A DNA stretch of 64,000 nucleotides. Source: Dastarcus helophoroides. Its lineage: Eukaryota; Arthropoda; Insecta; Coleoptera; Bothrideridae. Of this stretch, positions 11,613 through 22,853 are shown in pieces; position 1 is the first letter of the stretch, and the number at the start of each line of letters is the position of its first letter. The DNA lies in NCBI GenBank assembly GCA_028583605.1, contig CM053328.1, forward strand, positions 35,889,722 through 35,953,721, read 5' to 3'. Below the pieces are notes generated by a model. It did not search any database. It was not told the DNA's origin and was given only the letters and a program-made list of their open reading frames with translations. The position numbers were made by a program, and so were the translations under genes.

Positions 11613-12250
11613 TTCAAAATATTCAAAAAAAAAATTCAATAATTTAATATCAATCTCTACTTGTTCTAAAAAATTAAATTTTGATCCCCTATTTTGGGTT
11701 TCAAAGTCAAAATTACAAAAAAAAGTGCAAAACATTTGATTTTTAATGAACAATTTTGAAATTAAAGTTATAAATTGCGCTTTTTATCAAAAAATCGGAT
11801 CTTTAATTGCACCTTTTTAATTATTTTGCTTTAAAATTTCGATATTTATACATTTCCAAAAAGAAAGTTAGGTCAACGCTATAACGCTGTTAGGTCAACG
11901 CCTGTTAGAAAAAGGACTTTTTCTTTCAAAATATTCAAAAAAAATTTAATATCAAGCTCTACTAGTTCTAAAAAATTAAATTTTGATCCCCATTTTGGGT
12001 TTCAAAGTCAAAATTACAAGAAAAAGTGCAAAACATTTGATTTTTAATGAACAATTTTGAAATTAAAGTTATAAATTGCGCTTTTTTATCAAAAAATCGG
12101 ATCTTAAATTGTACTTTTTAATTATTTTGCTCTAAAATTTCGATGTTTACATATTTCCAAAAAAAAGTTAGGTCAACGCTATAACGCTGTTAGGTCAACG
12201 CTGTTAGAAAAAGGACTTTATTTTAATAGCGTTGACCTAACTTTTTTTCT
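11613..12250. repeat. Two 300-bp tandem copies with GGTCAACGC inverted motifs
   Basis: Copy 1 is about 11613-11925 and copy 2 about 11932-12221; landmarks lie 300 bases apart. Each copy ends with GTTAGGTCAACGCTATAACG followed by a second GTTAGGTCAACGC. After copy 2 the inverse, AATAGCGTTGACCTAAC, occurs at 12227-12243, so the end can fold into a hairpin. No coding sequence. Confidence 0.75.
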
Positions 12251-12578
12251 CGAAATATTAAATTTACTAACAAAATTTAGCTATTTAAAATCGATTTTTT
12301 TTCATTATTTTGAAGCCCCTTATTAAAATATAGAAATTAATACATTTTTTTCAATACCTTTCAACTCTTTTTTTAGAATTCTAGGATTTGCAATTGAAAA
12401 TAATTTTTATAATGAATTTTTTATACTAAATTTCTGAAAAAAAAATTTTGTACAAATTGTACAAATTTTTGTACAGATTTTCGGGTTTAAAGTTTATGTA
12501 TTATTATTATCACTAAGGGGTCGGTCATCCCTGTAGCACTGACTGAAGCTATCGCTTATTGTGCCCCCCACGATTACC

Positions 12579-12794
12579 TCATAATAGGCCCATTCTTTTG
12601 AACAATTCCAGAACCTCCTTCATGGATGTCTCCACTATTGTCTTTGGTTCAGTCAGAGCATTCCCAAAGCTGGAATGTCTATCCCTTGCCACAGCCGGAC
12701 ATTCGCATAATATGTGTAAAGGAGTCTCTTCTTCCTCCCCACACATTCTACAAGTAGAATTTTCTTTTACGCCAATTGTTGTAAGATGTTTCAT
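12579..12794 (-). pseudogene. C-terminal Cys/His motif of the I-like ORF2
   Basis: The frame contains CRMCGEEEETPLHILCECPA, the CCHC-like motif that follows RNase H in many I-group ORF2 proteins. It ends in a normal stop at 12579, about 70 bases before the element's 3' tail. It is separated from the RNase H frame by a frame change around 12800-12890. Confidence 0.75.
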
Positions 12795-12888
12795 TAGGGC
12801 ACAGTGTCCCGTAAATAGTCCAACTGTCCACCTGAACTGATTTTTGCTTAACTGTAATAGTTCTCTGGCTCTCTTTTCTGATGGTTCG

Positions 12889-13403
12889 TCAATGAACTTC
12901 CGCGATTGCCTCAGACCTTTGACACCCCTCCAGTGAGTGTTCTTTTCTTAAGAGTTCCTTTATTACCTCTTTTGCCGCTTTGTAGGTAAGCGGACAAGTA
13001 GGCTCCGGCCCTACTAGAGGAAACTCGCCTCCCCTTTTGGCTAGAAGGTCTGCTCTTTCATTTCCTTCAATTCCCCGATGGGCCTCAACCCATCGGAGTA
13101 TAACTGTATTGTGTTGTGCCAAGTTTTTTAGCTTATCAACACAATCTTTGATTGTACTAGAGCTTATTTTATAAGCTCTCAGCTCTTTTAGTGTTGCTTG
13201 GCTGTCGATGTAGATCACGATTCTCTTATTTTTATAAGACCTCTTGATCATTGCTTCAGCACAGGCTGTAATTGCAGTAACTTCTGCCTGAAATGCGGTT
13301 GCCAAAGATCCCAGGTTTATGTGAATTCATTCCCTGGCTCTTTGCTGGTTATTCTCGCACCAGTACTTATCTTTGTTTTGGTTTCATTTGTGAATCAGAT
13401 TGA
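12889..13403 (-). pseudogene. RNase H domain of the I-like ORF2, broken
   Basis: Visible motifs are AFQAEVTAI (the catalytic Glu region), IYIDSQATLK (second Asp) and the GNERADLLAK segment (last Asp). The N-terminal strand that should read TDGS-like appears as FTNETKTK at about 13375-13400, after in-frame stops, so the first catalytic Asp is lost. RNase H would degrade the RNA strand during reverse transcription; this copy cannot be active. Confidence 0.75.
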
Positions 13404-14246
13404 TCAATTTTCTCTTTTTGATTCTACTAACTGAACTCCCCTTTCTGGTATTACTACCCGGTAGGGTTTGTGAAAGTTGAGGATGCTCGTTGTTCTGTCC
13501 GATGGCATACCTAGCGCATGGTTCGCACAGATCCGCTTGAATATTTCTATGTGGGATGTTGATCTAGGTGATTCCATTCCATATCCGTTTGTTTTTAGCC
13601 TGTAGGCTGCTGACAGGGCCTTCGCCTCCACCATCAGATGAAGTGGAGGCAGACCTAGCAGTGCTTCCATGGCTGCAGTGGGCGTTGTTTGCATCGCCTC
13701 TGTTATTCATAAGCAAGCTAACCTTTATACCTTGCTTAGTCTGATAACACTTTCCTTTTTTCTCGCTTTATGCCACCAGATTAAAGAACCGTATGTTACT
13801 ATGGGTACTACAACCTTGGAATATATCCAATGGACCATCGCTGGTCTGAGTCCCCATTGTTTTCCTATCATGCCTCTACAGGCCCATAGGACCTTAGTCG
13901 CTTTGACAGTAACTTTTTCCACGTGAGCACCGTAGCTAGGTTTGGTATCTAAGGTAAGTCCCAAATATTTAACTTCCTTACTCAGCGGAATTTCTTGTCC
14001 TCCTAAACTAGGCTTCTTTAAGTCGTTAAGATTCCTTTCTTTAGTCAATGCGACTATCGTGGTTTTCGCAGAGTTCACTGTTAGTCCCTCTGCTGAATAC
14101 CAACTTTCTGTAATATTTAGTGCCCGTTGCATTAATGCTGATACGGGCCCTGGAAATTCACCTCTAATTAATAAGGTTAGGTCATCTGCGTATCCTTGCG
14201 CATGAAATCCTTCTAGTTCTAATACCGTTAGCAGATCATCCACCAT
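13404..14246 (-). pseudogene. Reverse-transcriptase C-terminal part of the I-like ORF2
   Basis: The frame contains GYADDLTLL, with the two catalytic Asp residues of RT motif C, followed by KYLGLTLDTK and WACRGMIGKQWGL. The reading continues in the same frame through two nonsense codons near 13705-13725 into TPTAAMEALLGLPPLHL, a segment typical of insect RNase H-bearing non-LTR elements. It is 5' truncated, so the RT fingers and endonuclease are missing. Confidence 0.8.
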
Positions 14247-14275
14247 AAGGCTCCACAGAAGTGGTGGAAGTTTAA

Positions 14276-14659
14276 ATCTTTTTGTTAAAATTCTGGATTA
14301 AACTAAATATTGCAAAACTCAGTTTTTTTATTGCACTTTTTTACAAATTTTCTAGTTTTAACTTAAAAATGTTGCTATTTGTCATCGAAATGTTGTTATT
14401 TGAAATCGAAATTTCGTCGAAAGTCGCTCGAAAGACGTTTGTGAAAGAATTTCGAGGAAAAATTTTCAAATCCTTTGAAGATATTTAAACAGAAAAATCG
14501 AAATTTCGACATTTTACTTGAAATTTTCACGCCGTTTCTAAAATGTCACTTTTCCTACAAATGTCATTCTTTAACAAGAAATGTTACAGATATTTGTTTT
14601 ATGAAATTTTTCAAATATTCTTTAAATGTTTTTGTAGAAATTTCGATTTTTTTCCCCTG
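14276..14659. other. AT-rich DNA, no gene
   Basis: Low-complexity sequence with TCGAAATTTCG motifs between the retrotransposon and the foldback array. Nothing recognised. Confidence 0.5.
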
Positions 14660-16160
14660 AAACCAAAAAAGATGAAAAACACAACAAAAGTTGCTCTAAC
14701 GGTTTCGATATCCAAGCTATCATCTTCAGAGAGATACTGACTGAGGGGCAAGATTTGTATTTCAATTTTTAAAGATAACTAAGGACCAGTCCGTTCCACC
14801 AAAAAAAAAAAACTTTTTGTAAAAATTGCTTCAATTTTATGTAGGAATTAGGGTACAAATCTTGTCCCGTGAAACCAAGAAAGATTAAAAAATACAACAA
14901 CAGTTGCTTTGACGTGTTTTAATAGCCAAGCTATCATCTTCAAAGAGGTACTGAGTATATCTCCAAGAAAGATTAAAAGACACAACAAAAGTTGCTCTAA
15001 CGCGTTTCGATATTCAAGCTATCATCTTCAGAGAGATACTGACTGAGGGGCAAGATTTGTATTACAATTTTTAAAGATAACCAAGGACCAGTCCGTTCCA
15101 CCAAAAAAAACTTTTTGTAAAAATTTCTTCAATTTTATGTAGGAATTAAGGTACAAATCTTGTCCCGTGAAACCAAGAAAGATTAAAAAATACAACAACA
15201 GTTGCTTTGACGTGTTTTAATAGCCAAGCTATCATCTTCAAAGAGGTACTGAGTATCTCTCCAAGAAAGATTAAAAGACACAACAAAAGTTGCTCTAACG
15301 CGTTTCGATATTCAAGCTATCCTCTTCAGAGGGATACTGACTGAGGGGACAAGATTTGTATTTCAATTTTTGAAGATAACCAAGGACCAGTCCGTTCCAC
15401 CAAAAAAAAACTTTTTGTAAAAATTTCTTCAATTTTATGTAGGAATTAAGGTACAAATCTTGTCCCCTGAAACCAAGAAAGATTAAAAAATACAACAGTT
15501 GCTTTGACGTGTTTTAATAGCCAAGCTATCATCTTCAAAGAGGTACTGAGTATCTCTCCAAGAAAGATTAAAAGACACAACAAAAGTTGCTCTAACGCGT
15601 TTCGATATTCAAGCTATCATCTTCAGAGAGATACTGACTAAGGGGACAAGATTTGTATTTCAATTTTTGAAGATAACCAAGGACCAGTCCGTTCCACCAA
15701 AAAAAAACTTTTTGTAAACATTTCTTCAATTTTATGTAGGAATTAAGGAACTAATCTTGTCCCTTGAAACCAAGAAAGATGAAAAAATACAACAACAGTT
15801 GCTTTGACGTGTTTTGATAGCCAAGCTATCATCTTCAAAGAGGTACTGAGTATCTCTCCAAGAAAGATTAAAAAACACAACAAAAGTTGCTCTAACGCGT
15901 TTCGATATTCAAGCTATCATCTTCAGAGAGATACTGACTGAGGGACAAGATTTGTGTATTTCAATTTTTGAAGATAACCAAGGACCAGTCCGTTCCACCA
16001 AAAAAAAACTTTTTTAAAAATGTTCTTCAATTTTATGTAGGAATTAACGTACAAATCTTCTCCCGTGAAACCAAGAAAGATTAAAAAATACAACGACAGT
16101 TGCTTTGACGTGTTTTGATAGCCAAGCTATCATCTTCAGAGAGGTATTGAGAGTATCTCT
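14660..16160 (-). repeat. Foldback-family tandem array 1, five units of about 298 bp
   Basis: The landmark CAACAAAAGTTGCTCTAA starts at 14682, 14983, 15281, 15578 and 15878, giving periods of 297-301 bases. Each unit holds two inverted-orientation copies of the hairpin block (minus strand CTGAAGATGATAGCTTG...GAAACGCG), one better preserved than the other, plus a spacer with GGACCAGTCCGTTCCACC. Units are very similar to each other, so amplification was recent. Confidence 0.85.
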
Positions 16161-17090
16161 TTAAGAAAGATTAAAAAACACAACAGATAATAGCTTGGCT
16201 ATCAAAACGCGTCAGAGCAACTGTTGTTGTGTTTTTTAGATTAAAAAACACGACAGATGATAGCGTGGTTATCGAAACGTGTTAGAGCAAATAGTGTGTC
16301 GAAATCTCGAGAAATTTTGAATTTTCCCACATATTTTTGATCCTTGGTTATCTTCAAAAATTGATATACAACTCTTGTCCCCTGAAATCAACAAAGATTA
16401 AAAAAAACGCAACAGATGATAGCTTGGCTATCAAAACGCGTCAGAACAACTGTTGTTGTGTTTTGTTAGATTCAAAAACACAACAGATGATAGCTTGGCT
16501 ATAGAAACGTGTTAGAACAAATAGTGTGTCGAAATCTCGAGAAATTTTGAATTTTCCACATATTTTTGGTCTCGGTTATCTTCAAAAATTGATATACAAA
16601 TCTTGTCCGCTGAAACCAAGAAGGATTACAAAACACAACAGATGATAGCTTGGCTATTAAAACGCGTCAGAGCAACTGTTGTTGTGTTTTTTTAGATTCA
16701 AAAACACAACAGATGATAGCTTGGCTATAGAAACGTGTTAGAACAAATAGTGTGCCGAAATCTCGAGAAATTTTGAATTTTTCCACATATTTTTGGTCCT
16801 CGGTTATCTTCAAAAATTGATATACAAATCTTGTCCGCTGAAACCAAGAATGATTACAAAACACAACAGATGACAGCTTGGCTATCAAAACGCGTCAGAA
16901 CAACAGATGATAGCTTGGGTATTGAAACGTGTTAGAGTAAATAGTGTGTCGAAATCTCGAGAAATTTTGAATTTTCCCACATATTTTTGGTCCTTGGTAT
17001 CTTCAAAAATTGATATACAAATCTTGTCCTCTGAAATCAAGAAAGATTAAAAAACACAACAACAGTTCCACCAAAAGTATGTGGGAAAAT
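16160..17090 (+). repeat. Foldback-family tandem array 2, four units of about 227 bp
   Basis: Units start near 16180, 16411, 16638 and 16865 and carry AACAGATGATAGCTTGGCTA twice each, now on the plus strand. A block containing AGTGTGTCGAAATCTCGAG is private to this array. It directly abuts array 1 in opposite orientation. Confidence 0.85.
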
Positions 17091-17295
17091 TTAAAATGTC
17101 TCGAAATTGCAACACACTATTTTAAAAGAAATTTGGGTTTGATTATGTAATTAAACTAATTTTTTTGTTCACATTTCGACTTTTTTCTTTAAAATCCCAA
17201 TTTTCCTTAGATTTTCCTTTTCCGTTCGTTGTAAAGAAATTTTTTTTCTCAGAAGTTTTAGATATTTTTCCTTTTTCAGAAATTTCGATTAGGTA

Positions 17296-18340
17296 TTTTT
17301 CCAAATGTCTATTTTTCCAAAATATTGTATTTAAAAATATTTCAAAATTTGTAAGAATTTCGATCTTTTGAGCAATTTTAATTTTTGTTTGTCTTAAAAA
17401 ATGTTTTTTCTTTCTTTTTTATATAGGAACTTTCGAAATTCTTCCTCAAATATTCTAGTTTTCTCCAAAATTACTTTCGCAGCAATTTCGATTTTTTTCT
17501 TAAAATTTCAACTTCTCGCGAAATTTCAACTTTTCGCGAAATTTCGATATCTAAATACAGTAAGACTTCGCTTAACGCTGCCCCGTTTAGCGCTGTTGCG
17601 CTTTTTTATTGGAATAATGAGATTTCCCGAAAATTGCAGGCACCATTGGGCTTTCCCTAAATTTAAAGTGCATACAACATACACGTATAATTTTTTTTGA
17701 TGAGGTTACGAAAAAAGGTTCGAATGGAGTGTGTAAAAATATTTGGCAGGTTCTAAAAGAGGACGATGACACTAGAAACTCTGTTGATATGAATGAAATA
17801 GTCGAATTAGCGAAATTTCGATGTCTATTTTTCCAAAATACCGTATTTAAAAAGATTTCAAAATTTGTAAGAATTTCGATATTTTGAGAAATTTTAATTT
17901 TTGATTTACCTTAAAAAATGTTTTTTCTTCCTTTTTTATTTTATATAGGAACTTTCGAAATTCTTCATCGAATATTCTAGTTTTCTCCAAAATTACTCTC
18001 GCAGCAATTTCGATTTTTTTGTTGAAATTTCAACTTCTCGTGACATTTCAACTTTTCGCGAAATTTCGATATCTAAATACAGTAAGACTCCGCTTAACGC
18101 TGCCCCGTTTAGCGCTGTTGCGCTTTTTTATTGGAATAATGAGATTCCCTGAAAAATGCAGGCACCATTGGGTTTTCCCTAAATTTAAAGTGCATACAAC
18201 ATATACGTATAATTTTTTTAATGAGGTTACGAAAAAAGGTTTGAATGGAGTGTGTAAAAATATTTGGCAGGTTCTAAAAGAGGACGATGACACTAGAAAC
18301 TCTGTTGATATGAATGAAATAGTCGAATTAGCGAAATAAA
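17296..18340 (+). repeat. Tandem duplication of 522 bp containing a Tigger end
   Basis: Copy 1 (17296-17817) and copy 2 (17818-18340) share AT-rich sequence and the first 260 bases of a Tigger-like element. The element starts lie at 17558 and 18080, exactly 522 apart. Copy 1 stops where the duplication ends, so only copy 2 continues to the far end of the element. Confidence 0.85.
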
Positions 18341-18830
18341 CAGGTTTAGAAATGTGAAAGATCTCAAAGAGATATTGATGATGACCTCAAGGAAATAGTG
18401 GATCAAGAATAACACAAAAATATTAAAAATAGTGTTTCTGAAGAACAAAAAAAATTTTGAAGGGTATTTCTAAAAACCAGGTTAACCACTATAACAGAAA
18501 TTATGAACCAATTTATTGAAAATCAAGCAGGTTTTGATAGGAGTTCAAAGGCAAGACAAGGTGCCATGGATGCCTTTTCCACATGTCGACAACTTCTTAT
18601 AGGGCACTCAAGAAAAATTCAAATGGCATTAGGCGCCTTCTTGATCAGAAAACGGAAAATTCGAAATGTAGAAGAATGCGAATGATCTAAACATGAATGG
18701 TGACTTACTTTTTATACCCGTTTTTCCTTAACTCCATTATGTACATGAACAGATGACCTCGTTTAACGCTGTTTCATATAACGCTCTACTGGGTTGGAAC
18801 GTGACCCCCGCGTTAAGCGGGGCTTTACTG
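18080..18830 (+). mobile_element. Internally deleted Tigger/pogo element
   Basis: Terminal inverted repeats CAGTAAGACTCCGCTTAACG and CGTTAAGCGGGGCTTTACTG are flanked by TA on both sides (18078-18079 and 18831-18832), the pogo-type target duplication. Inside, only the C-terminal part of the transposase remains, including LKEDDDTRNSVDMNEIVELA, which resembles the acidic tail of Tigger transposases. The DDE core is missing. It would need a transposase from elsewhere. Confidence 0.85.
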
Positions 18831-19079
18831 TATATAAAAATTGTCAATTTTTCCTCAGAATTACGGCCTTACCTCAGACTTTTAATTAGAAGCTTAAAAT
18901 TTTTGGAAATTTCGACTATTCTCTAATTTTTTTAAGAGAAATTAAAAGTATTGATGTTTCGATTTTTTCTTGAAATTTCCACTTTATTCAGACTTGTATA
19001 AAATTCGACCTTTGGAAAGTTTTTTGAAATTTCGATTTTTCTACTTTAAAACTCTACTTTTCTCTAGATTTTTTTTAAA

Positions 19080-19172
19080 GTAACAGAGTTCAATATAAAA
19101 CAATTTCATATTTTCGCGACACACCTGAGGACTTCTAGCACACATTCGTGTGTCGTGACACACCGGTTGGGG
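19080..19172 (-). mobile_element. Fragment of a hAT-type MITE end
   Basis: The minus strand reads GTTCCCCAACCGGTGTGTCG followed by CACGACACAC repeats, a pattern seen at the ends of many hAT MITEs. The terminal CAG and the other end are missing. Confidence 0.4.
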
Positions 19173-19202
19173 AACTTTAAACAATGACACACTTTATTAT
19201 TA

Positions 19203-19375
19203 CAGTCAAAACCGGATATAACGACATCGTTTACAACTGACGCATCGGTTATTACGACGATCCCGGCGATTATTTTAAAAGCTAACTGTACTGCCAGTTG
19301 TATTGCTTATAAACTACCGGTTACAGCGTCCGTAGTTTATGGTCCCTTCAATGTCGTTATATCCGGTTTCAACTG
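19203..19375 (+). mobile_element. Pogo-type MITE, 173 bp
   Basis: Termini CAGTCAAAACCGGATATAAC and GTTATATCCGGTTTCAACTG are inverted repeats of about 25 bases, flanked by TA on both sides. There is no ORF. Size, ends and TA target fit a pogo/Tigger-derived MITE. Confidence 0.85.
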
Positions 19376-19646
19376 TATTTGTATGTCAGTATTTTGTACT
19401 TCATTAGTCACTTACTTTAACTGTGAGATTTATTCAATATACATAACAACTAAGTGATTAGGTATTTTCGGCTAATTCACTGGTCAACAAAATTGAAGTT
19501 TTATCATGTCACATGAACTGCTTTTGTATTTTTTAAATAGGTGTTAGTTGTTATCATTTAAAATAAGCAGTTTTTGAAATTATCATCAGCCTACGAAGTT
19601 TGTTTGTAAAATTTTTGAAAAATGATCAATCTCTATGAAAAATGTA

Positions 19647-21926
19647 CCGGGTGGCCAACTAAGAAAGGACGCCGGCTACATCTCAGCAACGAACCATCCC
19701 ACAGTTTTGAGAAAAAAATTTTAATAAGAAAAGTGGCCCTGCAAAATCGCTGGAAAATATTTTTGAGGTTCTAAAATGACCACTAGGTGGCGTAATACGA
19801 GCTGAATAGAAAATTACGATTTTCTCAACAATTTGCTTAATTAAGATATATCAAAAATTTATGAATTGTAATCGTAGAGTAGTTTCGATATGTTTTTCTT
19901 TTACACTCTTTCTTTTATCTCTAAAAATAAAGTGGTGGGGAGACATCGAAAAAATTTTTTTTTAAATACCATTTACTTCAGTTAACCTCAATAAAATTTA
20001 ACAAATTTAATCTCTATATAAAGAGTGTTATTTAGTCTATCGAACGCACTTTCATATGTTTTTATTTTAAAATTATTGTCGTTGCTACAGCGCGTTATAT
20101 AAAATGGTAACAAATTCCGCCGTTTTTCTAAAAAAATTAAATAGGATGATATGTCAATTCTGATATCTTAAAATAGAGAATTGAAAACCGTAGATATCAA
20201 TGAAAACCACAACTCGATATCTTTTGCCGAACATGAGATATTGGACAAATAAAATTTCAGTAGCGTAAAAGCTTGATGACGTTGTTTACCATTTAGAATA
20301 CGAAATCAGAGGAGGTTTAGAATTTGTTTTACATAATATAAAAATAAGTAATTAACATACCTACAATTATCTAATAGTAATAACAGTGAATAATGTAAAA
20401 AAATTAACCGAAGAAACAATTTAATATTCAAAATAGTAAAAAAAAGACACTGCATTGCATTAAAAATGTTAAATTAATATCGTCTACTGACTTGAAGTCC
20501 TAGATGTTCAAACTAACTGCAACCCATCATTTTTATGCAGTCAATCCTCTGACGAATGAACAACACTGCAATTTTTACATTTACAATTGACCATTCTACC
20601 ACTCTAAATAGTGTTTCTTATTCTTTCGATCATGTCGTTTCCTTTGTAGGCTTGTTGGCAAAACCAAGGTCTTCTATTTACCTGACAAATAAAAATCAAG
20701 GCAAGTCAGATCTGGGGACCTAGATGGCCAAAAAAAGTGACTTCCACTTCCTATCTACCTGCCACCTGGGCCTGGTTTTAAACGGTGGTTTAGCATATCC
20801 CCAAGTCATTAGCTATTCTTCTAGCACTTAAATGAGGATTAAATTTTACATATTTTAAAACAGTTATAATATTTTGCTCAATGCGTCCTCTACGTTATCT
20901 TCTGAACATAGCAACATGCACATTTCCTGTGGTGCGTATGCGATGTATCAGTCGAAGGAAAACTCTTTCACTTTGATTGCGTTTTTCGAGATACTGCACG
21001 CGTAGATTTAGCAGCATCACTTGCATTTTCATGCATTCGAAATAAATGATTCGTTAGCATGTCAAATGCTTCTTCATTTATTTAGGTATTTTTAATCATA
21101 AAAACTGAAATATAAATCTTGTCCCCTCAAACCAACTTTTTATTTTATAAAGAAATATAAAAGCGGAAATAACAATTCAGTTAAAAGAGCAGGTAGTAAA
21201 CACATTTGCAACCTTAAAGGTTTGCACTTTTTTATTTTACTTTCGCAGTTTTCCTTCTTTTTTTAGGGGCCACAACCAGTTCTGTAGACAAACTATGTGA
21301 TTATTCATAACTTAAACTTTTTTTGCCAATATCTTTGGTTAGACAAAAGATATCGAGTTTTGATTTTTACAGATATTTAGAGCTTTTAATTCTCTATTTT
21401 AGGATATCCAAATTGATATATCATTCTATTTAATTTTTTTTAGAAAAACGCTGAAATTTGTTACCATTTTATATAACTCGCTGTAGCAGCGACAATAATT
21501 TTAAAATAAAACCACGTGATAGTGCCGTCGATAGACTAAATAGCACTCTCTCTATAGAGACTAAATTTGTTAAATTTCCTTAAGGCTAACTGGAGTAAAT
21601 GGTATTTACAAAAAATTTTTTTTGACGTCTCCCCACCACTTTATTTTTAAAGACAGACCAAAAAGAGTAAAGCAAAACAAATTGAAATTATTATACGATT
21701 ACAATGCATGTATTTTCAATATACCTTAATTAAGCAAAATTTTGAGAACATCCTAATTTTCTATTTAGTCTTACCTATTACGCCACCTAGTGGTTATTTT
21801 AAAACTTCAAAAATATTTTCCAGCGATTTTTCAGGGCCACTTTTGTTATTGAAATTTTTTCCCCGAAGCTGTGAATTGATTCGTTGCTGAGATATAGCCG
21901 GCGTCCTTTCTTAGTTGGCCACCCGG
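19647..21926 (-). mobile_element. Decayed IS630/mariner-type element with ~600-bp inverted repeats
   Basis: The ends CCGGGTGGCCAACTAAGAAA and its inverse are flanked by TA at 19645-19646 and 21927-21928. The inverted repeats run about 600 bases (to about 20260 and from about 21310). Between them, on the minus strand, is a heavily mutated transposase; the phrase SRSPDLTCLDFYLSGK near 20695-20745 is the third-Asp region of the same transposase type as at 45.3-46.4 kb. Multiple stops and deletions make it non-autonomous. Confidence 0.8.
20500..21070 (-). pseudogene. Transposase relic (IS630/mariner type)
   Basis: The minus strand keeps short matches to the transposase at 45349-46425: WPSRSPDLTCLDFYL (third catalytic Asp) and an N-terminal region near 20950-21060. 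Stops and frame changes occur every few dozen codons. The catalytic core is not restorable by eye. Confidence 0.6.
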
Positions 21927-21928
21927 TA

Positions 21929-22845
21929 CATTAGGAACTTATAATTTTTGTTTTTCTAGATTATTTAGTTTTTAATTGGTCCCTCTTGATCAAGCAGTAG
22001 TAGTCAGTCAACACCCTTGAGTTTAATCTGCCCTGATGAAGTTTTTCCATCATTGGAATGTCCGCATGAAAGTTTTATCATTTCTTATCACCTAGAGCCT
22101 CCCAGAGCCCCCCAATTCTTAGGAATAATGTCAGGATATGTGTCTAAAAAATGAATCTTGATCCCCATATTGCAACCCAAAGTTTTATACTCCAATAACA
22201 GTTTTTTAACCAAATATCTTTAGATGTCATTCTTATGGTAAACCAACAAATTTCCAACTAAATTTTTGAAGCATCTTCATGCAGATTTTTTAAAAACGCT
22301 TAATTTTTCTTTAAACAACGAGTCTTTTATTAATTTTCTTAATTTGAGGTTCTACTACTACTACTACTTCACTCATTTTGGGGAATTTCTCTTTGAAATA
22401 TAAAAATCCATTTTTATTGGAACATATCCCCTCTAGAAAATTTTTGGTAAGCCTAATTTGATTATGAAGTGGCAGCAGAAATATACCAGAGAGCTTTACA
22501 AGTGTGAATGCTTTACAGTTTTCTATTTACAAATTAAAGATCTACGTGTAGAACAAACTTTTTCCTATTTGAGATTTTTTCGATCCCTGGTGTCCCATTC
22601 ACATAAAAAGTACCCAAATTTTAATGATAAAAAAGACTTCGAATGAAAAATTAATATGATCACGATATTACGTTTTATTTCTAATAAATTTTTTAAGATG
22701 TAAATAATATATGGACCTAAATAAAAACGAACAGTATTTGGGAAGACTACATTTCCAAAAATAAAGTTTACCTTGTCACAAGAACATTGGGGATGATGGA
22801 AAAAATAAGTACGGTTTTATGATGGGGGTAGGTCGTCCAAACACA
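21929..22845. other. Non-coding DNA inside the inferred G1 intron
   Basis: No gene seen. It contains a slightly more GC-rich stretch (22010-22130) of unknown origin and an open frame of 62 codons at 22458-22646 with no recognisable domain. Confidence 0.4.
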
Positions 22846-22853
22846 ATTACCTA

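Larger units (their letters stand above)
12500..14275 (-). mobile_element. 5'-truncated non-LTR retrotransposon with RT and RNase H, decayed
   Basis: The minus strand encodes the C-terminal half of an ORF2: RT with the YADD box, a thumb region, RNase H, then a C-terminal zinc-binding motif. It ends in a TAATAATAATA tail at 12500-12512, as in I-group elements. The 5' end is cut near 14275. RNase H plus the TAA tail points to the I/Loa group, but the clade is not certain. Several nonsense codons make it non-functional. Confidence 0.8.

Noticed and set aside
14660..17090. CRISPR-like array from regular repeats
   Set aside because: Units of 227-298 bases are repeated throughout without unique spacers, and the context is eukaryotic.
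22010..22130. A GC-richer stretch with CTGATGAAG and GAAAG words as a possible hammerhead or exon
   Set aside because: The boxes are not joined by a convincing stem II and no open frame or splice sites support an exon.
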